Assembly: GCF_020819595.1 (NCBI RefSeq)
Contig: NZ_JAJHNP010000005.1
Coordinates: 424,614-488,613, forward strand
From: Streptomyces barringtoniae
GTDB lineage: Bacteria > Actinomycetota > Actinomycetes > Streptomycetales > Streptomycetaceae
Length of the DNA stretch: 64,000 nucleotides
Reading direction: 5' to 3'
Shown here one piece after another: positions 35,767 through 44,702 of this stretch; the stretch's first letter is position 1; each line of letters opens with the position of its first letter. Position numbers and translations under genes: made by a program. The notes under the pieces are model-generated. The model saw only the letters and a list, made by a program, of their open reading frames with translations, had not been told where the DNA came from and did no database searches.

Positions 35767-36082
35767 GGCGGGCTTCCGTACGGACTCGCTGCTCACTGCG
35801 GTGTGTCCCCGGCCGACGCGGCGGGGTTTCCACGCGCCCTGCCGCCGTCGAGACGAGCGGTGTACCGGTACGGCATGTGCGCTGTCCTCCTGGTCGCGGG
35901 CGGCTGCCTGTCCGCGGCGCCGGCGAGCCCGAGGCCATGGACAGATCGATCAGGTCATTGGAACGGCACCGGGGCTCCGCACACCAGGGCCGTTCGGCCC
36001 TGCTTTGCGCCGGGCGGACTTTGCGTGAGCGGGGTCCGCGGCACGACCCGCCGCCCCGCTCGGCCGCCGGCCGGTGTCCGGT
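35767..36082. other. intergenic region holding a DevR-type palindrome
   Basis: About 316 bases between the CBS-BON gene stop and the PNPOx-like gene start, both on the minus strand. No gene is evident. The palindrome at 35985-36002 is the only notable element. Confidence 0.6.
35985..36002. promoter_or_regulatory. DevR-type box CAGGGCCGTTCGGCCCTG
   Basis: Eight-base arms pair perfectly around a two-base centre. The GGGCC-N4-GGCCC core has the same spacing as the mycobacterial DosR core GGGAC-N4-GTCCC. It lies upstream of the PNPOx-like gene. Confidence 0.6.
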
Positions 36083-36766
36083 TCAGGGAGACTCGCCGTG
36101 CGGCCACGGCCGGCAGCCGTCGCCCTCGAACTCCAGGTGGTTCACCACACCGACGACCCCGTCCACCCGCCAGGTCGACCGGATCACCGACGGGATGTCA
36201 CTGCGCCGGGGGAGGCACCCGTCCAGTACGACCATGCCGTCCCGGACGGAGACGGTGACCCCACCGGATGCCAGGCCGAGTGCGCCGGGCAGGGCCTCCT
36301 CGATCACCTGCCGGCGAACCTCCTCGTCCGTACGCACGAAGCACCGCAGCAGGTCACGACGGGTGGCGATGCCGATGATGCGGTCCTCCTCGTCCACCAC
36401 GGGCAGCCGGTCGACCCGATGACGCTCCATCATCCGTGCGGCGTCCGACACACGTTGCTCCGGATGAACCGTGACCGCGGGGCTCGTCATGAGCTCTCCC
36501 ACGGCCGTGGCCGCCGATCCACGCGTCGAGCGCCTCAGACCGGGCAACGGAAACCGGCGGCCCCGGCCTGTTCGTGTCCGGGCCGGCCGTCCGCGCGCGA
36601 GGTCGGTGCCGGAGACCACGCCGACCACCTTGTCGTCGGGATCGACGACCGGAAGCGCACGGATGCGGTGCCGGTTCAGCAGGCGCAGCACCTCCTGCGA
36701 CGATGTCTCCCGGCTCGCGCAAACGACATCGCCGTTCATGACCTCGCCGACGATGTGTGTCTTCAT
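36083..36766 (-). CDS. CBS-pair and BON-domain protein
   Basis: The 227-residue protein has two CBS motifs: [20 protein letters not shown] with [19 protein letters not shown], and [20 protein letters not shown] with [22 protein letters not shown]-terminal BON domain follows ([20 protein letters not shown]...[17 protein letters not shown]). CBS pairs bind adenine nucleotides, BON domains bind membranes or ligands. Such proteins are frequent members of DosR-like regulons. ATG at 36766. An imperfect DevR-type box lies about 80 bases upstream. Confidence 0.92.
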   Translation of the reverse strand: MKTHIVGEVMNGDVVCASRETSSQEVLRLLNRHRIRALPVVDPDDKVVGVVSGTDLARGRPARTRTGRGRRFPLPGLRRSTRGSAATAVGELMTSPAVTVHPEQRVSDAARMMERHRVDRLPVVDEEDRIIGIATRRDLLRCFVRTDEEVRRQVIEEALPGALGLASGGVTVSVRDGMVVLDGCLPRRSDIPSVIRSTWRVDGVVGVVNHLEFEGDGCRPWPHGESP

Positions 36767-36847
36767 GGGGCTCGCCCTCCTCGCTCCGGCGCCCCTTCAG
36801 CCTCGCAGTCGGCTGCGCCGGCAGACAGGGCCGGACGTATCAGGAAA

Positions 36848-36864
36848 GAGGGCCGACCAGCCCC
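36848..36864. promoter_or_regulatory. imperfect DevR-type box
   Basis: GAGGGCCGACCAGCCCC keeps the left arm AGGGCCG but has two changes in the right arm. It lies 82 bases upstream of the CBS-BON start. Confidence 0.4.
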
Positions 36865-36930
36865 GCGCGGGTGCCCGACGGCGGCGCCGGGCGTCCCACG
36901 CCCCGTGGGTCCGTCGTGGCAAGGTGACAT

Positions 36931-36948
36931 CAGGGCCGACCGGCCCTG
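36931..36948. promoter_or_regulatory. DevR-type box CAGGGCCGACCGGCCCTG
   Basis: A perfect pair of eight-base arms with a two-base centre, in the gap between the divergent CBS-BON and response-regulator genes, 96 bases before the latter's ATG. It could serve both genes and make the regulator autoregulatory. Confidence 0.65.
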
Positions 36949-37043
36949 GTCCTTGGGCCCGGGAACGAGAAGGATCCCGGTGGGCAGGGGCGGTCCTGTC
37001 CACCGGCGGACATCGGTGCGCAACGCGGAACAAGGAGTCTTCG

Positions 37044-37727
37044 ATGGCGGACGGCGAGCAGGACAGCACGATCCGGGTCTTCCTGCTGGACGACCACGAG
37101 GTGGTGCGGCGCGGCGTGCGCGACCTGCTGAACGACGAGCCCGACATCAGCGTGATCGGCGAGGCCGGCACGGTGGAGCAGGCCCTGGTGCGCGTCCCCG
37201 CGCTGCGCCCGCAGGTGGCCGTCCTCGACGTACGCCTGCCCGACGGCGACGGCGTGACCGTGTGCCGCGAACTGCGCTCCCGGATGCCCGAGCTGGCCTG
37301 CCTGATGCTGACCTCCTTCGACGACGAGGAGGCGCTGCTCGACTCGATCATGGCGGGCGCGTCCGGTTACGTCCTGAAGCAGATCCAGGGCTCCGACCTG
37401 GTATCGGCTGTCCGCACCGTCGCCAGTGGCCAGTCTCTGCTCGACCCGAGCGCCACCGCCAAGCTGATGGCCCGGCTGCGCGGCGGTGAGCAGCAGGAGC
37501 AGGAGCCCGACGAACTGCGGGGCCTGACGGAACGTGAGCGGGAGATCCTGGCCCTGATCGGGGAGGGGCTGACCAACCGCCAGATCGGTCAGCGGCTCTA
37601 CCTTGCCGAGAAGACGGTCAAGAACCACATCTCCCGGCTGCTCGCCAAGCTCGGCGTCGAGCGGCGTATCCAGGCCGCCGTCATCGCCACCCAGGTCCAG
37701 GACCGGCAGCGGCAGGAAAGCTCCTGA
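37044..37727 (+). CDS. NarL/DevR-type response regulator
   Basis: The 227-residue protein has a receiver domain with phosphoacceptor Asp62 in [13 protein letters not shown], the acidic pair in LLDDHEVV, and Lys112 in GYVLKQI. The LuxR-type DNA-binding domain begins at about residue 157 with [20 protein letters not shown] and continues [19 protein letters not shown], closely matching DevR/DosR. AAGGAG precedes the ATG. The next gene downstream is its likely kinase. It probably controls the neighbouring stress genes in response to oxygen or redox state; this is inferred from the family and the boxes. Confidence 0.92.
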   Translation: MADGEQDSTIRVFLLDDHEVVRRGVRDLLNDEPDISVIGEAGTVEQALVRVPALRPQVAVLDVRLPDGDGVTVCRELRSRMPELACLMLTSFDDEEALLDSIMAGASGYVLKQIQGSDLVSAVRTVASGQSLLDPSATAKLMARLRGGEQQEQEPDELRGLTEREREILALIGEGLTNRQIGQRLYLAEKTVKNHISRLLAKLGVERRIQAAVIATQVQDRQRQESS

Positions 37728-37899
37728 AGTCCCGAGACGGCCGTCTCCCCGTCCCTGTTTCGTTTCCGGCCGTCCCACCTCGCGTCCTCGAGCCGGCCGG
37801 TGCTCCCGGCCTCGTACCGCCTCCCCGCGTGGGCCGCTACCGTGGCCCCAGGCCGGAACGACGGGCCGACGGCGAGCGAGGGGCTGGGAGGACACGCTG

Positions 37900-39615
37900 G
37901 TGGGAAGCACCGAGGGCACGCGGGTGCGACTGCCGCAGTTGCGGTTGGACGAACTGCTGGCGGAGTTGCAGGCGCGCCTGGACGCGGCCCGCGGCACTCG
38001 GGACCGGGTGCACAGCCTGCTGGAGGCCGTCCTCTCGGTCGGCCGGGAGCTGGACCTCAAGCAGGCACTGCGCAGCATCGTGGAAGCGGCCGCCGTTCTG
38101 GTCGAGGCCGAGTACGCGGCTCTGGGTGTGATCGGACCGGACGGGAATCGCCTGTCGGACTTCCTCACCGTCGGCGTCGGCGAGGAGCAGATCACCCGGA
38201 TCGGGCCCTACCCGGAAGGTCACGGCATCCTCGGTCAGTTGATCCGGCACCCCGAGCCGCTGCGGCTGGCCAAGCTCTCGGAGCACTCCGCCTCGTACGG
38301 CTTCCCGCCGGGCCATCCGCCCATGAACAGTTTTCTCGGCGTACCGATCCGGGTGCGCGACCAGGTGTTCGGCAACCTGTACCTGACCGAGAAGCGTGGC
38401 GGGGCACAGTTCGACGAGGAGGACGAGGCGGTCCTGTCCACCCTCGCCGTCGCCGCGGGCGTGGCCATCGACAACGCCCGCCTGTACGAGGAGTCCCGGC
38501 TGCGGGAACGCTGGCTGCAGGCGAGTGCGGAGATCACCCACGGCCTCATGTCCGGCAGCGGCCGCGGTGAGGCCCTCGGACTGATCGCCGAACGCGCCCT
38601 GGAGATCACCGACGCGGTGCTCGCCGTGGTCGCGGTGCCCATGGAGGGCACCGGCGCTCTCACGGTGGAACTCGCGATCGGACAGGAGGCGGAAGGCCAC
38701 AGCGGCCTCGTACTGCCGGTCGACGACAGCCTGATCGGCCGTGCCTTCGCCACCGCCGCGCCCGTCACCAGCCCTGATGTGTCCCGCGGCGACGCAGACT
38801 CGGCCGCCCCGCCACGCTTCACCGGACTCGGTCCGGCCGTCGCCGTCCCGATCGGCACCGGCGAGGGTGTGCGGGGTGTGGTGCTGCTGGTCCGTGCGGC
38901 GGGTCAGACGGAGTTCACCGGCAAGGAGACCCAGCCGCTGCAGGGATTCGCCGCGCAGGCGGCCGTCGCGATGGAGCTCGCGCAGCGCCGGCAGCACGCC
39001 GAGCAGATCAGGCTGCTGGAGGACCGCGACCGCATCGCCAGGGACCTCCACGACCTGGCCATCCAGCGGTTGTTCGCCACCGGCATGACCCTGCAGAGCG
39101 CGGGCCGGTTCATCGAGCACCCCGAGGCCTCGGAGCGGGTGCTGCGCGCGGTGGACGACCTGGACGAGACCATCAAGATCATCAGGTCGACGATCTTCGG
39201 GCTGCGGACACGGGAGGGCGCCGACGGCCCCGGCCTGAGGGCCCGGGCGGTGCGCGTGGCCGGCGAGGCGGCACCGGTCCTGGGCTTCGCGCCCAGCCTG
39301 CGCATGGAGGGCCTGCTGGACACCCATGTGCCGAAGGAGGTCGCCGACCACGTGGTGGCCGTCCTGTCGGAGGCACTGACCAACACCGCCCGGCACGCGC
39401 ATGCCGACCGCGCCGAGGTCGCCCTGACGACCGACGGCCGCGAACTCTGCCTCACCGTCTCCGACAACGGCGTGGGAATCCCGCCCGAGGGCCGCCGCAG
39501 TGGCCTGCGCAACATGGCCGAGCGGGCCGAACAGCTGGGCGGGGACCTGACGTTCACCGGCCCGCCCGACGGCGGCACCACGATCGTCTGGCGGGTGCCG
39601 GTGGCGGACGCCTAG
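37900..39615 (+). CDS. GAF-domain sensor histidine kinase, DevS/DosT-like
   Basis: The 571-residue kinase has two GAF domains (about residues 50-205 and 215-370), a HisKA_3 dimerisation domain with His384 in DRIARDLHDLAIQRLFATGM, and an ATPase domain with DNGVGIPPEGRRSGLRNMAERA. The first GAF contains GFPPGHPPMNSFLGVPIRVR, which closely follows the mycobacterial DevS stretch that carries the heme-ligand histidine, so heme-based oxygen or NO sensing is likely. It starts with GTG at 37900 behind GGGAGG. It should phosphorylate the response regulator 172 bases upstream. Confidence 0.92.
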   Translation: MGSTEGTRVRLPQLRLDELLAELQARLDAARGTRDRVHSLLEAVLSVGRELDLKQALRSIVEAAAVLVEAEYAALGVIGPDGNRLSDFLTVGVGEEQITRIGPYPEGHGILGQLIRHPEPLRLAKLSEHSASYGFPPGHPPMNSFLGVPIRVRDQVFGNLYLTEKRGGAQFDEEDEAVLSTLAVAAGVAIDNARLYEESRLRERWLQASAEITHGLMSGSGRGEALGLIAERALEITDAVLAVVAVPMEGTGALTVELAIGQEAEGHSGLVLPVDDSLIGRAFATAAPVTSPDVSRGDADSAAPPRFTGLGPAVAVPIGTGEGVRGVVLLVRAAGQTEFTGKETQPLQGFAAQAAVAMELAQRRQHAEQIRLLEDRDRIARDLHDLAIQRLFATGMTLQSAGRFIEHPEASERVLRAVDDLDETIKIIRSTIFGLRTREGADGPGLRARAVRVAGEAAPVLGFAPSLRMEGLLDTHVPKEVADHVVAVLSEALTNTARHAHADRAEVALTTDGRELCLTVSDNGVGIPPEGRRSGLRNMAERAEQLGGDLTFTGPPDGGTTIVWRVPVADA

Positions 39616-40395
39616 CGGCGCGCACCTCGTCGTCGCCGCGGTCCGCTCGGACCGTGGCTGCGGCCCACGGTCCGTCGCGGTCGCCGCCTCGGCGCCCAGA
39701 TGCCACACGTGGGATGCGAACGGCCGGGACCAGCCGGCGGGTCCGGCCGACGACGACCGCCCTCGCCCGTACGCCGCCGACGACAACGGCCGTCGCCCTG
39801 TGCCGACGAGGGCGACGGCCGTCGTGCGAGCGTCGTGCCTCCCCCGACACGAGACCCGCGCGGACGTCCTCGCCACTCGTGGGGGACCGCGGGAAGGAAT
39901 CGCCCCACCTCTTCGGAGTCGCAAGGACGTGGCACCGCAGCCTGGTTGACGTCGCGTCCGGAGAGGACTGCCGCGGTTGCTGCCTACGAGAGTGGAACCG
40001 GGACGGGCTGCCGGGAAGAGGGCCGAACGGCCCTCAGGCCAGGGTCCGAAGGCCCCGCTGTGACACCGGCCGGACCACGGGCCCGCCGGCGTGGGCCGAG
40101 CGGGTCGTGCGGCGCTCGGCCCCCCGCCGCGTCGGCGCCCTGGACGCCGCGTACGAGATCGTGGCTGAGTTCGGCTCCCGGGAGCCTTGCCGTGCCATGC
40201 GACGCGATGTCCGGCTCCCGTCCCAAACAGCCCGTCGGACAGGGACGTTCAGCCCATCCGAAGGAGACCTTCGGCATCCGGCGGGACGCCGCGCACCGGA
40301 CGAGAGTGAGTGAGGGACGAGGGGCAGCGGCCCCTGTCCGCGCAATCCGGAACACGACGCTGGAATCGGGTCCCCCGATTCAGGAGGTGGAGATC
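39616..40395. other. 780-base intergenic region with DevR-type boxes
   Basis: Between the kinase and the universal stress gene I find no frame with convincing protein features; longer open frames here are Arg/Pro/Thr-rich in several registers. The palindrome at 40018 and a weak second copy at 40041 are the only structured signals. AGGAGGTGGAG at 40383 serves the downstream gene. Confidence 0.6.
40018..40056. promoter_or_regulatory. DevR-type box plus weaker second copy
   Basis: GAGGGCCGAACGGCCCTC at 40018-40035 is a perfect palindrome with a two-base centre. AGGGTCCGAAGGCCCC at 40041-40056 is an imperfect second copy 22 bases on. They lie about 360 bases before the universal stress gene. Confidence 0.6.
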
Positions 40396-41301
40396 ATGCC
40401 CCGCACCATCACCGTGGGTCTCGACGGCTCGCCCGAGAGCCGCGCCGCCGCGGAGTGGGCCGCCCGCGAGGCGGAGCTGCGCGGACTGCCCGTGAAGCTC
40501 GTCCAGGTCTGGGAGCCGGCACCGGCCCCGACGGCGCACGTCCCGTTCCTGGGCGCCGAGACCTACCAGCACTGGACCGAGCGGATTCCGCGGGAGTCCG
40601 CCGAGGGCCTGCGGCTGCGCCACCCCGATGCCGAGGTGAGCACGGAGCAGCTCAGCGGTTCGCCCGCCGAAGCCCTGGTCGGCGTGGCGAAGGACGCCGA
40701 ACTGCTGGTCCTCGGCTCGCGCGGGCTGGGCGGAATCGCCGGTTTCCTGGTCGGCTCGGTCGGACTCGCGGTCGTGGCGCACGCCGAGCGGCCCGTCGTC
40801 CTGGTCCGGGCCGGCGAGCAGGCGGCGGACGAGCACGAGTCGGACGCGGACGGTGACCTGTCCGCCGCCACCTCCTTCCGCCCGGTCGTCCTCGGACTCG
40901 ACCTCGGCAGCCCCGACGAGACCGTGATCCGGTTCGCCCTCGACGCCGCCGTCCGCCGCAACGCGCCGCTCCGTGTCGTGCACGGCTGGAACCCGACGCC
41001 GTACTACGCCTACGGCATGGCCCCCGACCCCGGGGTACAGCAGCTGCTGGCGGACAGCGACGCCGACGCCCTGGCCGAAGTGCTGGGCCCCTGGCGGCAG
41101 AAGTTCCCGGACGTCCAGGTCGTCGCGGAGTCGCGCTTCGGCAGCCCGTCGAATCTCCTGATCGACGCCTCCCGCGAGGCCTCGCTGGTGGTCGTCGGCC
41201 GGCGCATCCGCCGGGCCCCCGCCGGTGCCCACGTCGGACCCGTCACCCATGCCGTCCTGCACCACGCCGCCGCCCCCGTCGCCGTCGTCCCGCACGACTG
41301 A
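40396..41301 (+). CDS. universal stress protein, tandem UspA domains
   Basis: The 301-residue protein contains two UspA domains. The first starts ITVGLDGSPESRAAAEWAARE and ends LGSRGLGGIAGFLVGSVGLAVVAHAERPVVLV, with the G-2x-G-9x-G-S/T ATP-binding pattern. The second begins VVLGLDLGSPDETVIRFALDAA and ends VVVGRRIRRAPAGAHVGPVTHAVLHHAAAPVAVV. AGGAGGTGGAG precedes the ATG. Two-domain USPs are hallmark DosR-regulon members in mycobacteria and help survival in low oxygen; the same role is inferred here. Confidence 0.93.
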   Translation: MPRTITVGLDGSPESRAAAEWAAREAELRGLPVKLVQVWEPAPAPTAHVPFLGAETYQHWTERIPRESAEGLRLRHPDAEVSTEQLSGSPAEALVGVAKDAELLVLGSRGLGGIAGFLVGSVGLAVVAHAERPVVLVRAGEQAADEHESDADGDLSAATSFRPVVLGLDLGSPDETVIRFALDAAVRRNAPLRVVHGWNPTPYYAYGMAPDPGVQQLLADSDADALAEVLGPWRQKFPDVQVVAESRFGSPSNLLIDASREASLVVVGRRIRRAPAGAHVGPVTHAVLHHAAAPVAVVPHD

Positions 41302-41329
41302 CCCACCCCGAGGAGCAGTACCGAGCAGA

Positions 41330-41425
41330 CCGGCTTGTGGCCGGCTCGGTCGCGCTGGGCGTGGTCGCGAAGGCCACGTGTCCCGTCGTCCTCGTACGAG
41401 CGGGCCCCGGCGGGCCGAGGAGCGC
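41330..41425 (+). pseudogene. universal stress protein C-terminal relic
   Basis: AGSVALGVVAKATCPVVLVRAG is an unmistakable last strand and helix of a second UspA protein, but nothing upstream of it matches and the frame soon becomes random. It lies just after the intact universal stress gene and probably marks a deleted paralogue. Confidence 0.7.
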
Positions 41426-41756
41426 CAGGGATTCCCGTCCGCCGTCCGTCGTGACAGGCAGGGCCTCCACGGCGCCGGTCCGACAAGTGGGAGTCCCCAG
41501 CCGGCGCTGGGGCGCCCGCCGGTCAGGACGACGGGGCCGGCTTCCCGAGCCCATCGGCCCTTCGCCGGCCGGCATGAGGTTCGGCGGCTCGAAGAGGCGG
41601 CAGGGTCGATCGCCACGCCCGCCTGGACCAGCGCCGGCGTCTGCAGTTGCTCCGCCGCGGCCGTTAGCCCGGTGCCCGGCGGCGAGCGACGATGGACGGG
41701 GAGAGATCCGCTGACGCGCTCCTCGTCCAGGGAGGACCTGGGAAGGTGAGGTACGG

Positions 41757-42062
41757 ATGATGTTCTGGTACGGCCACGGCATGCACGGTTGGGGCTGGGT
41801 CGTGATGTCCCTCGGCACGCTGCTGTTCTGGGCGCTGATCATCACTGTCGGTGTGCTGCTCTTCCGGGCCCTGGCCCGCCCCACCCCGCGCGGGGTGGAG
41901 CACGGTGCCTGGCAGCCGGCCCCGGGCAGCGGAGCCGAGCAGATCCTCGCCGAACGCTACGCACGCGGCGAGATCGACGACGAGGAGTACCACCGCCGAC
42001 TGGCCACTCTGCGCGGATCATCAGCAGGCCCCTCGCGACCCTCAGGTCCCCCAGGTCGTTAG
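41757..42062 (+). CDS. SHOCT-domain small membrane protein
   Basis: The 101-residue protein has one membrane helix (WGWVVMSLGTLLFWALIITVGVLLF after an N-terminal WYGHGMHG) and a C-terminal SHOCT motif: AEQILAERYARGEIDDEEYHRRLATL. SHOCT segments are short oligomerisation or binding motifs found at ends of many bacterial proteins. GGAAGGTGAGG precedes the ATG. The role is unknown; similar genes often sit near metal or redox genes. Confidence 0.88.
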   Translation: MMFWYGHGMHGWGWVVMSLGTLLFWALIITVGVLLFRALARPTPRGVEHGAWQPAPGSGAEQILAERYARGEIDDEEYHRRLATLRGSSAGPSRPSGPPGR

Positions 42063-42071
42063 AACCCGACG

Positions 42072-42086
42072 CGGTGCGTAGCACCG
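42072..42086. terminator. possible weak terminator
   Basis: A six-base stem CGGTGC/GCACCG with a three-base loop lies between two convergent genes. Confidence 0.3.
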
Positions 42087-42107
42087 ACCGCTGACTGTTT
42101 CCGTGCT

Positions 42108-43088
42108 TCATCGCGCGCGGTGCCCCCAGGCGTCGGCCGGGGCGGACAGCTGCCGCGCAGGCAGCCAGGAACGGACTCGCGACACCGCCGAGCGGGGCAG
42201 CGCGCTCGGGGTACCCGTCGGAACCGGTGTCCGCGAGCCGGGGCGCGCCGAGCCGGCAGCGGCCGCGCCCTGCAGGATCAGGTCGGCGACGGCGTCGGGA
42301 TGGGCGATGAGTGACACATGGCAGGAGTTGATCTCCACGGTGTGGGACTTGGCGCGTCTGGCCTGGAAGCGTTCCTGGTCCGGGTTGATGGTCATGTCCT
42401 GGCGGCTCACGAGAGCCCAGGACGGGATGTCCTTCCAGGCCGCGACCTTGGCGGTCTGCGAGAACGCGGTCGTCGCGGCCGGGCGCTGGGTGACCCCGAG
42501 CAGGTTCGCCCGGCTCCTGGGCAGGCAGGCAGCGAAGAGCGGGTACACCTTGTCCCGCTTGAGGTACAGGTCGGTCCCACTGGCCTTACCCGTTCGATAG
42601 GGCACGGAGGTGGTGGCGGTGGCGAGGGCACTTGGGAACCGGGCGGCCAGCGACATGCCGCTCTCTCCGACGTCGGGCATCTGCGCGGATATGTAGACCA
42701 GGGACCTCACCTCCGGGTTGCCCGCCGCGGCCGTGCTGATGACGGCGCCGCCGTAGGAGTGACCGACCAGGACCACAGGACCTTTGATCGACTTCAGAAC
42801 CGAGGCGATGTATGCGGAGTCGCTGTACAGGCCGCGCAGCGGATTGGCCGGGGCCATGACCGTGTAACCGCGGCGTTCGAGCCGTTCGATCACTCCGTTC
42901 CAGCTGGAGGCGTCTGCAAACGCGCCGTGCACCAGGACGATGGTCGGCTTCTCGCCGCTCGCGCCGGCGTCACCCGGCACGGCAGGGGCGGTGGCGGTCG
43001 TCGCGCACAGGGCGGCGACGGCGCATCCCGCCGTCGCGAACCGGAGGGGCAGTGTGCGGCGCAGTGAGCTTCGGACCGTTGCCGTCAT
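42108..43088 (-). CDS. secreted alpha/beta hydrolase
   Basis: The 326-residue protein begins with a signal-peptide-like region (RSSLRRTLPLRFATAGCAVAALCATTATAPAVP, basic then hydrophobic then small residues), so it is probably exported. The hydrolase core shows TIVLVHGAFADASSWNGVI, the nucleophile elbow VLVGHSYGGAVIS and NSCHVSLIAHPDAVADLI with the catalytic histidine. This resembles a common actinomycete family of salicylate-esterase-like hydrolases. The C-terminal 45 residues are Arg/Pro-rich and not conserved. The substrate is unknown. Confidence 0.88.
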   Translation of the reverse strand: MTATVRSSLRRTLPLRFATAGCAVAALCATTATAPAVPGDAGASGEKPTIVLVHGAFADASSWNGVIERLERRGYTVMAPANPLRGLYSDSAYIASVLKSIKGPVVLVGHSYGGAVISTAAAGNPEVRSLVYISAQMPDVGESGMSLAARFPSALATATTSVPYRTGKASGTDLYLKRDKVYPLFAACLPRSRANLLGVTQRPAATTAFSQTAKVAAWKDIPSWALVSRQDMTINPDQERFQARRAKSHTVEINSCHVSLIAHPDAVADLILQGAAAAGSARPGSRTPVPTGTPSALPRSAVSRVRSWLPARQLSAPADAWGHRAR

Positions 43089-43123
43089 GCCGTTCTCGCT
43101 TTCGCCGGGCCTCCTGTGGCACC

Positions 43124-43820
43124 TCAGCGTTCACCCATTGGCGGGGGGCTGGCACGGCAGCACCGTCCGACCGGGTGAACTTCTCCCTGCGGAGCAAGCG
43201 GAGCAAGGGGAGGACTCGGCCCTCTCCTCGACAGTGGGGCCGCCGGAGCCAGTACGTTCAGGACCGGGACCGTCATCACCGTGGTGACCAGAGTCATCAG
43301 GACCATCAGGGAGTAGAGGGTCTGGTCGATGAGGTGCAGTTCCAGACCGGTGGACAGGATGACGATCTCCGTGAGACCGCGGGTGTTCATGAGGACCGCG
43401 GCGATCAGGGACTGACGGGGTTCGGCGCCGGACAGGTGCGCGCCTGCGTAGGCGCCCAGCGTCTTGGTGGCGGTGGCCACGGTGACGAGGAGGCCGAGCG
43501 TGAGGACGGTCTGGCTGCTGAACCCGGCGATGGCGACCTTGCTGCCCGCCACGAAGAAGTACAGCGGCAACAGCAGGCCGCCGGTCTGCCGCATCCGGGT
43601 GGCGATGCCCGTGCGCAGCAATGACGGCACGGAGCGCGGCACCGTCGCCCCGAAAGCGAACGCCCCGAAGATGACGCCGACCATGACCAGTGCGTACAGC
43701 GGAAGCAGGGCGAGCCGCACCGGCACGGCGGCGTGGGCGTACGCGATGACGGCGGCCAGGCACACCCAGGCCGACACGTCCGTGACGGCGGCCGCGACGA
43801 GGACGACGGTAGCTGGCAGT
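43124..43820 (-). pseudogene. cation:proton antiporter, C-terminal fragment
   Basis: The frame encodes about seven membrane helices ending in the family tail, with LLPLYFFVAGSKVAIAGF, VATATKTLGAYAGAHLSG and VLMNTRGLTEIVILSTGLEL, the conserved helices of KefB/Na+-H+ exchangers (CPA2). The N-terminal half of the transporter is missing: before about 43820 the reading changes abruptly to asparagine synthetase. It is therefore the 3' part of a gene joined to foreign DNA and probably non-functional. Confidence 0.8.
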
Positions 43821-43975
43821 AGAAGAGTGGTTTGACACCCAATCGGTCGTGCACCAGCAGGAGCTCTTCCGTGCGGGTGTCCCAGATCGCGAAGGCGTAC
43901 ATGCCGTTCAGCCGCTCGACTACCTCTTCTCCCCACTGGAGGTAGCCACGCAGGACCACTTCGGTGTCGCTGCAG
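43815..43975 (-). pseudogene. asparagine synthetase (AsnB-type) fragment
   Basis: About 50 residues match the glutaminase domain of AsnB: SDTEVVLRGYLQWGEEVVERL, then NGMYAFAIWDTRTEELLLV and DRLGVKPLFY. Both the catalytic N-terminal cysteine and the whole synthetase domain are absent. The fragment reads straight into the antiporter fragment near 43820, so the two were joined by deletion or recombination. Confidence 0.82.
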
Positions 43976-44123
43976 ACAGGACTGACTGGACGGTGGGGCT
44001 CAGGCTTTTGCCGGGCCGATGTTCCGGGGCACGCCGGACGCCTGCCCGCTCACCTGCTGTCACCGCTGACGTGAGCAGCTCGCCGCGGCACCGGATGCGT
44101 CGGGTGAGGTGCCGCGCGGCGCC

Positions 44124-44519
44124 TCACCCGGTGGAGCCGGGCCGTGTGAGCAGGCCGTTTGACCGGAGGACGGCGTAACCGATGCCGACACCCGCCGCAA
44201 CCGGCCATTCGAGGGCACCTGCGACCGCCAGAACACCGAGGCCGGCGTACAGAGGCAGGCCGCCGTCGGCGGGCAGCAGGCGGCGGACGGTGGCCACGGG
44301 GACCGTCGCAGCGGTCACAACCCTGGTGGCTGCCTCGCCGAGCGCCGGCAGGGTGATGGTGATCGTACGTCCGCCGGAGGTCGCGGCAGGTACCTGCGTC
44401 GGTGGATTCGTCGTCGGCTTGGCGCCGGACCGCTGCGTCGTCTTCGTACGGGAGGCGGGGCGCGACGGCTCTGTGCCCCGTGTGCTTGTGCGTTTCCCAG
44501 CGGTCTTCGGCGTGGTCAC
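44124..44519 (-). CDS. hypothetical protein with basic N-terminus and C-terminal hydrophobic region
   Basis: The 131-residue protein has a Lys/Arg/Thr/Pro-rich first 45 residues and a hydrophobic end, LPLYAGLGVLAVAGALEWPVAAGVGIGYAVL, that could form two short membrane helices. The middle (TITITLPALGEAATRVVTAATVPVATVRRLL) may lie at the membrane surface. GTG start at 44519. I do not recognise a family. It is divergent from the P-type ATPase gene, with 183 bases between starts. Confidence 0.7.
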   Translation of the reverse strand: MTTPKTAGKRTSTRGTEPSRPASRTKTTQRSGAKPTTNPPTQVPAATSGGRTITITLPALGEAATRVVTAATVPVATVRRLLPADGGLPLYAGLGVLAVAGALEWPVAAGVGIGYAVLRSNGLLTRPGSTG

Positions 44520-44702
44520 GGTTCACATCCGTTCGTGGGTCCGGGACTTTGCCCCCCGACGCGGCACACGCTACTGGCGGACACCTGGCCCTGCGAGTCG
44601 CGGGAAGCCGTTCGGATCAGCATGCCGGGCGGGTGTGTCCGGGGCGGGTGAGGATGATCGCAAGGGGAAGAGGGATCGGCCTGCTCCGGAGGTGGCACGC
44701 GG

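Noticed and set aside
39654..40313. Open frames between the kinase and the universal stress gene
   Set aside because: Arg/Pro/Thr-rich in several registers, no motif, no ribosome site.
43815..43975. AsnB fragment as part of the lasso cluster
   Set aside because: Its sequence is like ordinary asparagine synthetase, and it lies 6 kb away beyond the P-type ATPase, so a link to the lasso cyclase is not supported.
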